A DNA stretch of 64,000 nt from Leguminivora glycinivorella (lineage: Eukaryota; Arthropoda; Insecta; Lepidoptera; Tortricidae), in the NCBI RefSeq assembly GCF_023078275.1, contig NC_062996.1, positions 806,001 through 870,000 of the forward strand, given 5' to 3'. Below, in pieces: positions 49,239 to 61,708 of the stretch; positions within the stretch are counted from its first letter, which is position 1, and each line of letters opens with the position of its first letter. Both the position numbers and the translations under genes were made by a program. The notes beneath the pieces were generated by a model that worked only from the letters and a program-made list of their open reading frames with translations, was not told where the DNA came from and searched no databases.

Positions 49239-49667
49239 TAGGCTTGTGCCGTTTCGTTCGTTGATCGGAGCGCTCTGATCTCGTTCAATCGCTCCCACGA
49301 ACTAGTTCGCTCTTTTAGGTCTTTTGCTCATTTAGTTCAGCCAGACCAGCGACCACTGCGGTCGGAAAGATCAGAACGAATGGGACCGAATAGTGTCAAA
49401 ATGATACGAATCACATACGAATATTCCACAGATAGTAACATTCCGGGCCGAAAGGTTGTAAGTAACCGGTTGCTCTGCTAAGTAGCTCTCGCTCTCGGTC
49501 GGCGCAGTCACACATTCGTTCTCGATCCAACCGCTCGCGCTCGCCGATCCTATACTGAACTAAATGAGCAAAGACCGATTCTCAGACCACGGAAAGATTC
49601 AGTTCATTTCGGTCATTGATGGGATTTTATTCCTAACAGTTCATAGTTCGTGAACGACACAAGCCTA
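49239..49667. mobile_element. hAT-like MITE, 429 bp
   Basis: TAGGCTTGTGCCGTTTCGTTC-type and GAACGACACAAGCCTA ends are inverted. A perfect 8-bp duplication GTCTAAAT flanks it (49231-49238 and 49668-49675). The opposite arm near 55800 has the empty site. The interior repeats CGCTC and GATC-rich motifs and has no transposase. Confidence 0.9.
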
Positions 49668-49739
49668 GTCTAAATAGCCATGGAAAAATAATGCCAAGAC
49701 ATGAGGTGGGGTCCGTACCCTGCCATTCGATCTTGAAAG

Positions 49740-51440
49740 TCCATTTTTTTGTTTTTCGTAAATAACTCGTAAACGGTGGCCCACAGCAAAAAAATATGTT
49801 AAACAGAAAATATCTACATAAAATTTCCTACAAGAAAGGTTATGTACGTTTTTTCGATAGGATCAATATATAAATGGATAATTTAGTAAGAAAGTTTTTT
49901 TTAATCGATTACATGCTCCGTTTTTCGTCAATACCTCGTAAACGGTGGCCCACAGCAAAAAATTATGTTAAACAGAAAATATCTACATAAAATTTCCTAT
50001 AAGAAAGGTTATATAACTTTTTTCGCTAGGATCAATTTTTTAGTTAGAAAGTATTTTTAAATAGATATTTGGGCCGTTTTTTGTTGATAACTCAAAAACG
50101 GTGGCTCACAGCCAAAAATAATGTTAGACAGAATTAATCTACATAATATTTCCTACAAGAAAGGTTCTATACGTTTTTTCGCTAGAATCAATATTTTAGT
50201 TGGAAAGTATTTTTAAATACATTTCATGGGCAGTTTTTTGTTAATAACTCGAAATCGGTGGCTCACAGCCAAAAATAATGTTATACATAATTAATCTACA
50301 TAATATTTCCCACAAGAAAGGTTCTATAACATTTTTCGCTAGAATCAATATTTTAGTTGGAAAGTATTTTTAAATAGATTACATGGGCCGTTTTTTGTTA
50401 ATAACTCGAAATCGGTGGCTCACAGCCAAAACTAATGTTACACAAAATTAATCTACATAATATTTCCTACAAGAAGGGTTCTATAACATTTTTCGCTAGA
50501 ATCAATATTTTAGTTGGAAATTATTTTTAAATAGATTTCATGGGCCGTTTTTTGTTAATAACTCGAAATCGGTGGCTCACAGCCAAAACTAATGTTACAC
50601 AGAATTAATCTTCATAATATTTCCTACAAGAAAGGTTCTATAATATTTTTCGCTAGGATCAATATTTTAGTTGGGAAGTATTTTTAAATAGATTTCATGG
50701 GCCGTTTTTTGTAAATACCTCGTAAACGGTGGCCTACAGCTAAATAAAATGTTCACGAGAAAAAAATCTACATAAGATTTCCTACAAGAAAGGTTCTATA
50801 CGTTTTTTCGCTAGAATCAATATTTTAGTTGGAAAGTATTTTGAAATGGGCCGCTTTTTGTTGATAACTCAAAAACGGTAGCGCACAGCAAAAAATAATG
50901 GTATACAGAATTAATCGTCATAATATTTCCGACAAGAAAGGTTCTATAAGATTTTTCGATAGGATGAATATTTTAGTTGGAAAATATTTTTAAATAGATT
51001 TCATGGGCCGTTTTTTGTAAATACCTCGTAAACGGTGGCCCACAGCTAATTAAAATGTTCACAAGAATAAAATCTACATAAAATTTCCTATAAGAAAGGT
51101 TCTATACGTTTTTTCGCTAGTATCAATATTTTAGTTGGAAAGTATTTTGAAATAATTACATGGGCCGCTTTTTGTTAATAACATCAAAAACGGTGCTCCA
51201 TTACCAGAAATAATATTAAACAGAAATAATCTATATAATATTTGCTACAAGAAACGTTATGTAAGATTTTTCGTTAGGATCAATATTTTAGTAGGACAGT
51301 ATTTTAAATAGATTACACGAGCCGTTTTTTGCAAATAACTCGAAAACGGTGGTCCACAGCTAAATCAATCTTCAACGGGAATAACAAACATAAAATTTGC
51401 TACAATAAAAGTTTTGTACGTTTTTTCGCTAGGATCAATA
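49740..51440 (+). repeat. Tandem array, unit about 157 bp, about 11 copies
   Basis: The anchor CGGTGG (with variants) recurs at 49774, 49943, 50099, 50256, 50413, 50570, 50727, 50876, 51033, 51191 and 51347. Most spacings are 156-158 bp. Each unit has TCATGGGCCGTTTTTTGTTA and GAAAGGTTCTATA-type blocks. A four-copy inverted array is at 55105-55740. Confidence 0.9.
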
Positions 51441-51447
51441 ATATTTA

Positions 51448-52836
51448 AATAGATTTATTTATTTTATTTATTTACACAAAGAAAATTACACAGTATGACA
51501 GTATACAAAACTAAAGCACCGTGAATTTTAAATAAACATTACAACAAGTAGCACAAAATTAAATATTAAATAAACAGCAAAATCAAAACATTACATACCA
51601 TAACATAACTAATAAATAACAGATGAAGGCCTAGCATCCAATCCCACACAAAACCTCATGCATTCGGCACGTATAAACGCCCATTTGCTCGCAAGAATAT
51701 CAACATTAGGTGCCACGTCTAAAAACTCATTCACTATTTGCAGTGCACGAACTAGCGGTCACTTGCGGCAAAACACGGTTCGAGCGGCCGGCACCGCCAG
51801 TAGGGGGTGCCTACATTCACGAAAAGCATATTTCGTCACAGAGGGAACAAATAGACGGACCAGCTGGGATACTAAAACCGGGCAATCTGACTCCCCCTTC
51901 AAAATACCACATGCAACAGACATCAGCACGACATTACGCCTAACTTCTAACGAGAAGAAACCCAACGTCCCCAAAAGGAATTTTGTTGGGTACAAAAATC
52001 GGTAATACCCGTACATTTTTTTATAAAAGAAACGCAAAAATATTTTTTGGACCTTTTCGAGCAGCAGGATGTAGAGCGCTTCATGGGGATTCCAAACGGC
52101 TGAGGCTGTCTCAAGCTTACTTCTCACGAGGGCAGTATAAAGAAGCTTTATGTCCCTGGGATTGTCAAATTCTTTGGCGTTGCGGACAACAAACCCAAGC
52201 CTGCGGTAACAGTCTGCAGCAAGCATTGTCATGTGCTCATGAAAGTTAAGGTGGGAATCTAAAACAACCCTCAAGTCCCGTATCGATGTGACACGGGCGA
52301 TGGGTTTCCACCCCAGGAGATACTGCCTACACAGGGGACTACGCGCTTTACAAAAAGTAATAACCGCACAGTTGTCAACATTGAACTGAAGTTTCAGAAG
52401 TTTGTTTACAAGACTCAATTCATAAACCCGATCAATATCACTTTGTAAAGATTGTAAGTCAGAATCTTCCTGGACCCTGTAAATTAGTTTCAGGTCGTCA
52501 GCATAGAGTAGGCATTGCGCATGCTTAGGCACCAAGGCCAGATCATTGACCATAACACCAAAGAGCAGAGGACCCAGAATAGAGCCCTGACTGACCCCGG
52601 AACGGGTGGGGTAGGCACTCGACACAAAGCATCCGTGCTGCACATATTGCCGTCTATCACGTAGATAACTAGCAAAAAGGCAAAGCAGTTTAGGCGAGAA
52701 ACCAATGCTGCATAATTTGCTTAAGAGTACGTCGTTATCTACGCGATCAAAGGCTTTTTTGAAATTAAAGTACAGCACGTCCACCTGCATCCCTCTATCT
52801 AAGTAGCGCGAAACGGAATCAACTAAGGTTAAGAGG
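51448..52836 (-). mobile_element. 5'-truncated CR1/Jockey-like LINE
   Basis: The minus-strand 3' end is AAATAAATAAAATAAATAAAT, at 51448-51475. The coding frame meets a stop just above 52800. It lies at the inner end of the tandem array. No clear target duplication was found. Confidence 0.75.
51759..52790 (-). pseudogene. Reverse transcriptase C-terminal portion (343 aa)
   Basis: Motifs: FNFKKAFDRVD (normally FDFSKAFD), SGVSQGSILGPLLFGVMVND, LLYADDLK and VVLDSHLNFHEH. The palm, thumb and typical C-terminal region follow. The N-terminal half and endonuclease are absent. The frame is open but truncated, so it is inactive. Confidence 0.8.
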
Positions 52837-52928
52837 CCTTATTCCTAAAGAAGAGCGGTTTTTGCAAAATGTAACATTTTTCATTCAAAACTATAAAGAA
52901 ACTATACTTAAGTGATTATTAAAAAAAA

Positions 52929-53480
52929 CCGGCCAAGAGCGTGTCGGGCCACGCTCAGTGTAGGGTTCCGTAGTTTTTCGTATTTTTCTCAAAAACTACT
53001 GAACCTATCAAGTTCAAAACAATTTTCCTAGAAAGTCTTTATAAAGTTCTACTTTTGTGATTTTTTTCATATTTTTTAAACATATGGTTCAAAAGTTAGA
53101 GGGGGGGACGCACTTTTTTTTCCTTTAGGAGCGATTATTTCCGAAAATATTAATATTATCAAAAAACGATCTTAGTAAACCCTTATTCATTTTTAAATAC
53201 CTATCCAACGATATATCACACGTTGGGGTTGGAATGAAAAAAATATCAGCCCCCACTTTATATGTAGGGGGGGTACCCTAATAAAACATTTTTTTCCATT
53301 TTTTATTTTTGCACTTTGTTAGCGTGATTGATATACATATTGGTACCAAATTTCAGCTTTCTAGTGCTTACGGTTACTGAGATTATCCGCGGACGGACGG
53401 ACGGACGGACAGACGGACGGACGGACGGACAGACAGACATGGCGAAACTATAAGGGTTCCTAGTTAACTACGGAACCCTA
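52929..53480 (-). mobile_element. GTCCGT-repeat element, copy 4
   Basis: A reverse-orientation complete copy from CCGGCCAAGAGCGTGTCG to CTACGGAACCCT. Its microsatellite is longer (GGACGGAC repeats interrupted by GACAGACG, about 53390-53440). Confidence 0.75.
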
Positions 53481-53690
53481 AAAACTGATAATGTTCCTAA
53501 AAGAACATATCTTAAGCTAGTTAATCATAATATAATATTTTAAAATATGTCTTTTTATACTTAAAAGAAATCAGTTTTTTCGGTACACGTTTTCAAATTT
53601 CGTAGTGGGATCACTCGTTTAGAATCGTGATTGTGCTGTTAAATATGTTATTTGGGGTAATAAATGATCACAATCCTATTTGTTATATCC

Positions 53691-53755
53691 AGCATGGGAA
53701 GCATGGTCGCGCGATAGACGATAAAATCTATCGCGCGACCATGCTCCCCGTGCTG
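53691..53755. repeat. Short perfect hairpin
   Basis: GCATGGTCGCGCGATAGA and its complement around GATAAAA, with outer AGCATG/CATGCT pairing. Probably a very small MITE; the GCGCGATAG core makes it conspicuous in AT-rich DNA. Confidence 0.6.
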
Positions 53756-55104
53756 TACGAGGTAATCATAGTTTGACATTTTAAGATTTATTTGAAATGG
53801 TGGATAAATAACCTTCCGTATCTTCCCCATTTTTTCGATAAAAAGAGGTTTACATTATGTATTTTTCCTGCGATTCCTGCATTTATTGTAACTCTTAAAT
53901 AATATTATCCTAAACTAGAACTTCTTGTTGACATATAACCTTTCTGTCGACAGTCATTTTTTTAAAGCACCTGAAATTCGAATAAAATACACTGTGTTGA
54001 TACGGGCCCGCTCACTCCGCTCAGTCTGCGCCGAGCGCTCGTAGACAACGGACTTGCGTTCGATCGTCCGGCGCTCCTTGCTTTCGTAAGTAGCTAGATA
54101 GTTCCGAGAAATGCTGTATACTGCGACTTAACAAATCTTGATCCCGTGGGTGGCAAACAGGCATACGGTCTTATATATAGCTGCAACCCCACTGATTTCT
54201 AACCTCTCCCTATATCTGGAGAACGGCTAAACCGATTTCGACGGTCGAAGTGTCTTTGTATAGAGGGAGCGGGGAGACGTGTGGAAAAAATATGGAATCT
54301 GGTCTGCGACTCTTGGGTCAAAAAATGTTGGACGGCCTGGCTAAACGGGGGGAGATATTGGGGGGGTGCTCGACCAAATGTCATAGAAGACCCTGGGCAG
54401 TTTTTGAGGCCGCCATTTTTTTTTCAAAATGGCCGACTTTTTTTTTGTAGATTTTTCAAGTTTATCCTAGAGTGCTCAAATTTTGGTCATAGAATCTCTC
54501 TAGGGTCTAGATTAGAATGATATAAAAAATCTTTGAAAAATGCTACAAATGTGAAAAAAATTTCCAATTTTTGTATGGCAACTTTTAAACCGTGAGAGAT
54601 AGCCGGGGGGTGCTCGATCAAATGTCATACAGGAGCCCGAGTAGAAAAAAGTTGCATCAAAAAAATTCAAAATGGCCGACTTTTTTTTTTCAAGTTGCTG
54701 AAATTTTGCATGCGGCTGTATGGGCCCCTAGAATACAAATGTCAAAAAAATTTTTTCGAAAATCCAAGATGGCCGCCGTTATGGCAAAATAAATTTTTCA
54801 AGTATTTTCGCGAACCCGAAGGGCGAGCTTCAGGGTGGGAGGCCGAAGGCCGACCCCGCGGAGGGCCGCAGGAACGGAGCTCACCTTTAGGCTCCCACCC
54901 GGGCCAAATCCAAGTAATTTCACTGCGGGCATAAAGTGCTCCCATACAATTTCCTTACAAAAGTGTCTTAAACAAGCGTAACCGGCGGGCCGAAGGCCCG
55001 ACGGTGGAGCTTCGGAGCCGAGCGAAGGCCGAAGGCCGAGCTCCGCGTAGGGCCTAAGGCCCGGAGCGTCCCTGATCGACTCGCCGGCGGTCCGGGAAGT
55101 TGGA
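53756..55104. other. Core of the inverted structure, unrecognised repeat
   Basis: Two blocks each have AAAATGGCCGAC followed by a T run (near 54426 and 54670), so there is a diverged direct repeat. 54810-55080 is GC-rich, with GGCCGAAGGCCGA iterations. Open frames here do not resemble known proteins. Confidence 0.5.
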
Positions 55105-56158
55105 AAAATACTTTCCAACTAAAATATTGATCCTAGCGAAAAATATTATAGAATCTTTCTTGTAGGAAATATTATGAAGATTAATTCTGTGAAACATTAG
55201 TTTTGGCTGTGAGCCACCGATTTCGAGTTATTAACAAAAAACGGCCCATGAAATCTATTCAAAAATACTTTCCAACTAAAATATTGATTCTAGCGAAAAA
55301 TGTTATAGAACCTTTCTTGTAGGAAATATTATGTAGATCAATTCTGTCTAACATTATTTTTGGCTGTGAGCCGCCGTTTTTGAGTTATCAACAAAAAACG
55401 GCTCAAATATCTATTTAAAAATACTTTCCAACTAAAAAATTGATCCTAGCGAAAAAAGTTATATAACCTTTCTTATAGGAAATTTTATGTAGATATTTTC
55501 TGTTTAACATATTTTTTTGCTGTGGGCCACCGTTTACGAGGTATTAACGAAAAACGGAGCATGTAATCGATTAAAAAAAACTTTCTTACTAAATTATCCA
55601 TTTATATATTGATCCTATCGAAAAAACGTACATAACCTTTCTTGTAGGAAATTTTATGTAGATATTTTCTGTTTAACATATTTTTTTGCTGTGGGCCACC
55701 GTTTACGAGTTATTTACGAAAAACTAAAAAATTGACTTTCAAGATCGAATAGCAGGGTACGGACCCCACCTCATGTCATGGCATTATTTTTCCATGGCTA
55801 TTTAGACCCTCATCTTTCACTGGTAAAAATGACAGACTGCCTCAAGAACCTTTTTTGGAATTATTTTTTTTACCACTTTGTACCGTTCTGGCACGGTGAA
55901 GGACCCGGCCAAATGATCTGGCATAAATACTATGCGACTTCTGAGGAACTCTATTTTCACTTTTTATTAATTCCAGGTTGCCTCAAACACCTTTTTTGGG
56001 CCTCAAAAAATTAAATCTTTAAAAATTCATAGCTCGATAAAGCCCCGCTCCCCAGCTGCCAGACTTGCAGACCTGATGTTGGCTATGATCAGAGAAGCAT
56101 AGTCTGAGCACCTTTCCAGGTTGCCTCAAGGACCTACTCCAAAATCCTGCCAGCTCTC
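55105..56158 (-). repeat. Right arm of the 157-bp-repeat inverted structure
   Basis: About four units of the same tandem repeat in reverse (55105-55740), then the flanking block 55740-56158, which mirrors 48886-49740. It lacks the hAT-like MITE. Confidence 0.85.
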
Positions 56159-56211
56159 CGTCTAGACGGTGTTATCCTATAGTCAGGGACCAAACGACCT
56201 CTTTTACAAAA

Positions 56212-59200
56212 AGTCGTCGACATCTCCTCTAAATACCTAAAACAGGTATGGATGTGTTCCTCGTTATCTCCAGATTACGAATTGACCTGTTTTAGTTTAA
56301 GGAGGGGGGGACGGGTTGAGAAAAAGGGGGAGAAAGATGGCGGCCGACCATCATAGATATTTATTCACATCTCGAGTCCTATGGCACCAATCTGTTCGTG
56401 CAAGGTGTCGTTTGAAAGCTTATTAAACCTACTTTAATTGTTTATAAATAACTATACTCATAAAAGTAACCGTTTACGAAATATTTGAAAATATGTGTTT
56501 TTTTATCGCGCATGAATTGCACAAGTACTAGAAAAAATGCGTCTAACCCAATAAACAATAACTTTACCGCAATTGATGTTATTATAAAATTTTCGCGTCT
56601 ATTCATGCTCTTTCTAAAAATATAAGTTTCATTGGTATATGATAATATATAACCATGTTATTACAAATTTGGTTTAGCAGAAGTCACTCTGCCCGGTCGC
56701 AGAAATGGGCGCTGACCGTAGTAAATAATTCGATATATTTGAGGTCCTATTTTACGGATCCATATGCGAGAGGTATCGTTTCAAAGCTAATTAAACCTAC
56801 TATATTTTTTTATAAATAACTATAATCATAAAGGTAGCTGTTTAAAAAATATTTGAAAATATGTGTTTTATAGACCATGAGTCGCACAAGTACCTACTGG
56901 TAAAACATGCTTCTTAATCAATAAACAACAACTTTTCCGGAATTGATGTTAGTATAAGATTTACGCGGAATTTCGTGCGCTTTCTAATAACATAAGTTTT
57001 ATTGGTGTATAATATTATATAACCAAGTAATTACAAATATGGTTAAGTAGGGGCCACAGCGCCCGGCCACGTATGGATGCTGACCGTCGCCAAATTTTCT
57101 ATATTTTTCGGATCCTATTTCATTTTACAGGAATCTTTTGAAAGCATATTATGCGTACTATCATTAGTTCTCAATAATTTTATTTGTAACTGTAGTAGCT
57201 AACAAAATATTTGAAAATATGCATTGGAACCGATGTGAGTAAAACATGCCTCTAGCTCAATGAATTATATTTTTTCCGCAATTGATATAATAACAAAATA
57301 AACGGCGAAATGTATGACCTTTTCAAATAATAAGTTTTGTCAGTATTGCATAAAGAATTAATGTTAATTTATCCATCATACTCACTGCGCACCGTCATAT
57401 ACATGGATGACCATTTTCGTTGCCGTTTTCATATTTTTTAAGATTCTATCTTGGTGCATGACCAATAAACAATAACTTTACCGCAAATAATGTTATGATA
57501 AGATTTACAGGACATTTCATATGCTTTCTAAAAATATAAGTTTTATTGATGTATGATATTATACAACCAAGTAATTACGAATTTGGTTTAGCAGGTGTCA
57601 CTGCACCCCCGTGACGTAAATAGGTGCTAACCGTCGCCTAATTTTATGTATTTCTCAGATCCTATTTTAGCGATCAATTTGTGAGAGGTATCATTTGAAA
57701 GCATATTATGCGTACTATCGTTACTTTTTAATAATTTTAGTCGTAATTGTAGAAGTTTACAAAATATTTGACAATATGTGTATTTTTACTGTATATGAAT
57801 AGCATTCGCACTGATACGAGTGAAACATGCTTCTATGTCAATAAATTATATTTTTCCGCAATTGATATAATAACGAAATGAACCGCAAAATGTATGGCCT
57901 TTACAAAAAATGAGTTTTGTTAGTTTTGCTTAAACAATTAATGTTAATTTGTCCACCATACCCACTGCGCACGGTCAATCGTCATATAAACGGATGTCCA
58001 CCGCCGTTGCCTTAATTTTTTCATCATTTTACAGATTTTATTTTACTGATCAATTAAGTATATAAGTAAATTCGATACGTGATAGATTATATTTATTATG
58101 AATATACGACTAGTGAAATAAAATCTGAAAAATCATGAAAAAAGGCAACGACCGTGGACATCCATTTATATGATGGTGCGCAGTAGGTGAGCTGAACAAA
58201 TTCAAATTAATTGTTTATGCAATACAAACCAAACTTATTTTTTGTGTAAGTCATACATTTTCCGTTTATTTTGTTCTTATTTCAATTGCGGAAAACTATA
58301 ATTTATTGAGCTAGAAGCGTGTCTTATCAATGCCAATGCTATTCATGCACAATAAAATACACATATTACTAATTAAATATTTTATAAACTTCTACAGTTT
58401 CGACTTGAAATATTAGAAATAAAGATAGTACACATAATATGCTTTCAAATGATACCTCTCACAAATGTATCAGTAATATAGGATCTGAGTAACGTAGAAA
58501 ATTTGGCGACGGTCAGTCAGCACCCAATATCGTGACAGGGCGCAGTGACCCCTACTAAACCAAATTCGTAATTACTTGGTCATTATTATCATACACCAAT
58601 AAAACTTATATTTTTAGAAAGCGCGTGAAATTTCGCGTAAATTTTATAATAAACATTAATTGCGGTAAAGTTATGGTTTATGAAGTTAGAAGCATTTTTT
58701 ATCTGTATATGTGCAACTCGTGCTCGAAAAAAAACTCATATTTTCAAATATTTTGTAAACAGCTACCTTTATAACTATAGTTATTCAAAAATAATTATAG
58801 TAGGTTTAATTTGCTTTCAAATGATACCTCTTACATATGGATCCGTAAAATAAGAACTTAAAAATATTGAATGCTTTACTACGGTCAGCGCTCATTTTTA
58901 TGCGACCGGCGGAGTGACCACTACGAAACAAAATTCGTAATTTAATGGTTATATTATCACTTACCAATAAAACTTATATTTTTAGGAAGCTCATAAATAG
59001 TCGCGTAAATTTTATAATGACATCAATTGCGGTAACGTTATTGTTTATTGACTTAGAAGCATTTTTTACCAGTACTTGTGCGATTCATGCTCGATAAAAA
59101 ACACATATTTTCAAATATTATGTAAACAGCTACCTTTAATACAATAGTTATGTGTAAACAATTATAGTAGGTTTAATTATCTTTCAAACGATACCTCTCA

Positions 59201-59752
59201 CATATGGATCCGTAAAATAAGACCTCAAAAATATTGAATACTTTACTACGGTCAGCGCCCGTTTATGCGACCTGGAGGATAACCCCTACCAAACAAAATT
59301 CTTAATTACATGGTTATATATTATCATATACCAATGAAACTTATATTTTTAGAAAGAGCATGAATAGACGCAAAAATTTTATAATAACATCAATTGCGGT
59401 AAAGTTATTGTTTATTGAGTTAGACGCATTTTTTACTAGTACTTGTGCAATTCATGCGCGATAAAAAAACACATATTTTCAAATATTTCCTAAATGGTTA
59501 ATTTTATGAGCATAGTTATTTGAAAACAATTAAAGTAGGTTTAATAAGCTTTCAAATGACACCTCGCACGAACAGATTGGTGCCATAGGACTCGAGATGT
59601 GAATAAATATCTATGATGGTCGGTCGCCATCTTCCCCCCCCTTTTTCTCGACCCGTCCCCCCCTCCTTAAACTAAAACAGGTCAATTCGTAATCTGGAGA
59701 GAACGAGGAACATATCCATACCTGTTTTAGGTATTTAGAAGAGATGTCGACG
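56212..59752. repeat. 3.5-kb palindrome made of about 370-bp units
   Basis: The outer parts pair over hundreds of bases (56212-56420 with 59530-59752), and the centre is near 58080. In the right arm GCTTTCAAATGATACCTCTC or variants occurs near 58440, 58812, 59181 and 59550, about 370 bp apart. The left arm has matching motifs at 56770, 57135 and 57690. No coding frame of note. It starts 54 bp after the previous structure ends. Confidence 0.85.
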
Positions 59753-59759
59753 AAAATCG

Positions 59760-60884
59760 TGAAGGAGACGACTTGTGGCCAAATTGGCTCTAGACTACTA
59801 CACCATATAGCCTTCGAGTGCCCCATAACCAAGTTTAGCGGAAAAAGGGCAGATCTTAAGACACTTTCGACAAATCATCTTCCTCCTTGCGTTATCCCGG
59901 CATTTGCCACGGCTCATGGGAGCCTCGGGTCCGCTTTGACAACTAAGACACTTTCGACAAATGCCGTTGAATATCTTAAGTCTAGTTTTTTAATAATTTA
60001 AGTAGAGAACAACGTGTACTGTAATACACTTGTAAGAAAACAAAGTTGAGATTTGTTTAATCATTTTGTGTAGTAGTTTCGGCGTCGGGCTGGTAATTTT
60101 GTAATAATAAGTGTGATACTGAACTGTTTGACACAATATTTAAAGGGTTTTATCGCAATTATCACTCAAGTTTTTAGGACGCAACTCAAAACTTACATTT
60201 AAAACGTGTGCTATACAGGCACAACTCAAAACGGCCGTCGGTTTACATGCGAACAAACTGGCAAGTGGCCGTATTGCAGGAAATCTTCTGACATTTTATG
60301 GTCAATTCCATACGGCCACTTGTGAGAAAAAGGCTCTTAAGGACCTTTTTTGCTATGGCTCTCGAAATAAGGTCGTAAATTGAACAATTTTGAATCCAGA
60401 AAGTTTTGAGATGTGGCCGTATAGCAGGCACACGGCGACTTAATCTTAATCCTTATATAATAAATCATTATTATTACTATTTATTTGTTATAGCTACATA
60501 TCGAGCCACGGGCCATCAAATATATGATGCATATGCATATGTATATACATCACCATGCATTTAAGGAATAACTGTCGTGAAATTCACACTGTCTCCCTTA
60601 GATTAATTAATAACACCAGATAGTGTATCCGAACATCCAAGTGCGCCATTTTGCAGCACTTGTGTGATTGTATCCAAACGGCCGTCGCGGTACTTTTAGA
60701 AACAATCAACCTTTGTAACATTGGTAATAATAGCGGTGGTTTACTCCCCGATCCCTATAATTATGACAGGCTAACCTAGTTTAGGGCTCAGGACACTGTA
60801 CCAAGGCTATTTGACATTAACTCCATACTTTAAGCAATAACATACATCTCATGTAAAATGTAATAAGCTGACACTTTGATAGAA
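59760..60884. other. Non-coding region with GGCCGT motifs
   Basis: GGCCGT or ACGGCC occurs near 60230, 60270, 60314, 60412 and 60680, often near GTATWGCAGG. It resembles the subterminal repeats of a DNA transposon. The 85-codon open frame at 59744-60001 has no recognisable motif. Confidence 0.45.
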
Positions 60885-61290
60885 TAGAATAGAATTCATT
60901 TATTTAACGTCACAACATAGTACACACAAAAAGAAGGCACGCAAACAAAACATACAATGGACGCTAAACAGGATCCTCACTCAGCAGTCAGCATGATGCC
61001 ACGGCAACCCGCAGCGCTGGTTCTCTTCTGTGAGGACCTGACTACATCTAGGTTTAATGGCGGCACGTACGCCAACGACACATAAAACAATTAAGAAAAA
61101 AACAAAAGAAGAAATAAAATAAACAATCAAAATCAATTATAAAAAAAAACAATAGCCATTACAAAAAAAAACTAACGAATAAAATAACACTTGAGAAGAA
61201 ACATATTAACATAATTTATAAAGTATTTTGAAGGGTAGGACAACACCAACTGTGATACCTAAATAAAGCATTTTTCTTTTTTCATTTTCA
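60885..61290 (-). mobile_element. LINE 3' end fragment
   Basis: On the minus strand the segment ends AAATAAATGAATTCTATTCT followed by further ATTCT repeats, a typical microsatellite-like LINE end. Upstream (61000-61290) is AT-rich 3' UTR-like sequence. No coding part is recognisable. Confidence 0.5.
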
Positions 61291-61549
61291 GTACTCAATG
61301 TCATGTCGTTCTAAAAACAATTCCCAAAAAAAAATTTGTTTGTGCAGAAAATGGATGATATAACACAACAGATAATAAAAAGAAACCGCCCGATATTACA
61401 TTCCACGCGAAAGTCTAGGTAGACTTTCATGTGATATTTTTTACGAAATTGTAAATACTAAAATTGAAATTTTATTGATAAATTTTTTTAAACAAAACAA
61501 TGTCTGACTTAAAAAGTTTTTTATTACAATATTAACCTACCATCCAGTT

Positions 61550-61708
61550 CACATCCATTTTTACATCTAAATAACCATTAAATGAATACTTTGTTACATG
61601 CTTTACATGTGTATGGTTTCATTCCACCGTGGTTTCATTTATGGATATTTAAAGAATGTTTATTGTTACATCAATTACGAAAACAGACTAAACGCTACAT
61701 TTGCATGC
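61550..61708 (-). pseudogene. Decayed finger and 3' UTR of the third zinc-finger gene
   Basis: Beyond the stop, remnants such as GAAACCATACACATGTAAAG and AAATGAAACCACGG continue the finger pattern. The segment is a relative of 2470-2640. Confidence 0.6.

Larger units (their letters stand above)
48886..51445 (+). repeat. Left arm of the 157-bp-repeat inverted structure
   Basis: The outer part, 48886-49740, matches 55740-56158 in reverse (AGAGCTGGCAGGATTTTGG to ATGAATTTTTAAAG and beyond). A hAT-like MITE (49239-49667) is private to this arm. The inner part is a tandem array (next entry). Confidence 0.85.

Noticed and set aside
53691..53755. MicroRNA precursor
   Set aside because: The hairpin arms are perfectly complementary with no bulges and a CG-rich core, more like a mini-MITE. 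No evidence of processing can be seen from sequence.
54798..55118. Coding sequence in the GGCCGAAGGCC-rich stretch
   Set aside because: The open frames follow from GC-rich short repeats without stops. Peptides on both strands are low complexity.
56212..59752. CRISPR-like or bacterial repeat array
   Set aside because: The units are long (about 370 bp), imperfect and arranged as a palindrome. There are no short direct repeats with unique spacers and no associated genes.
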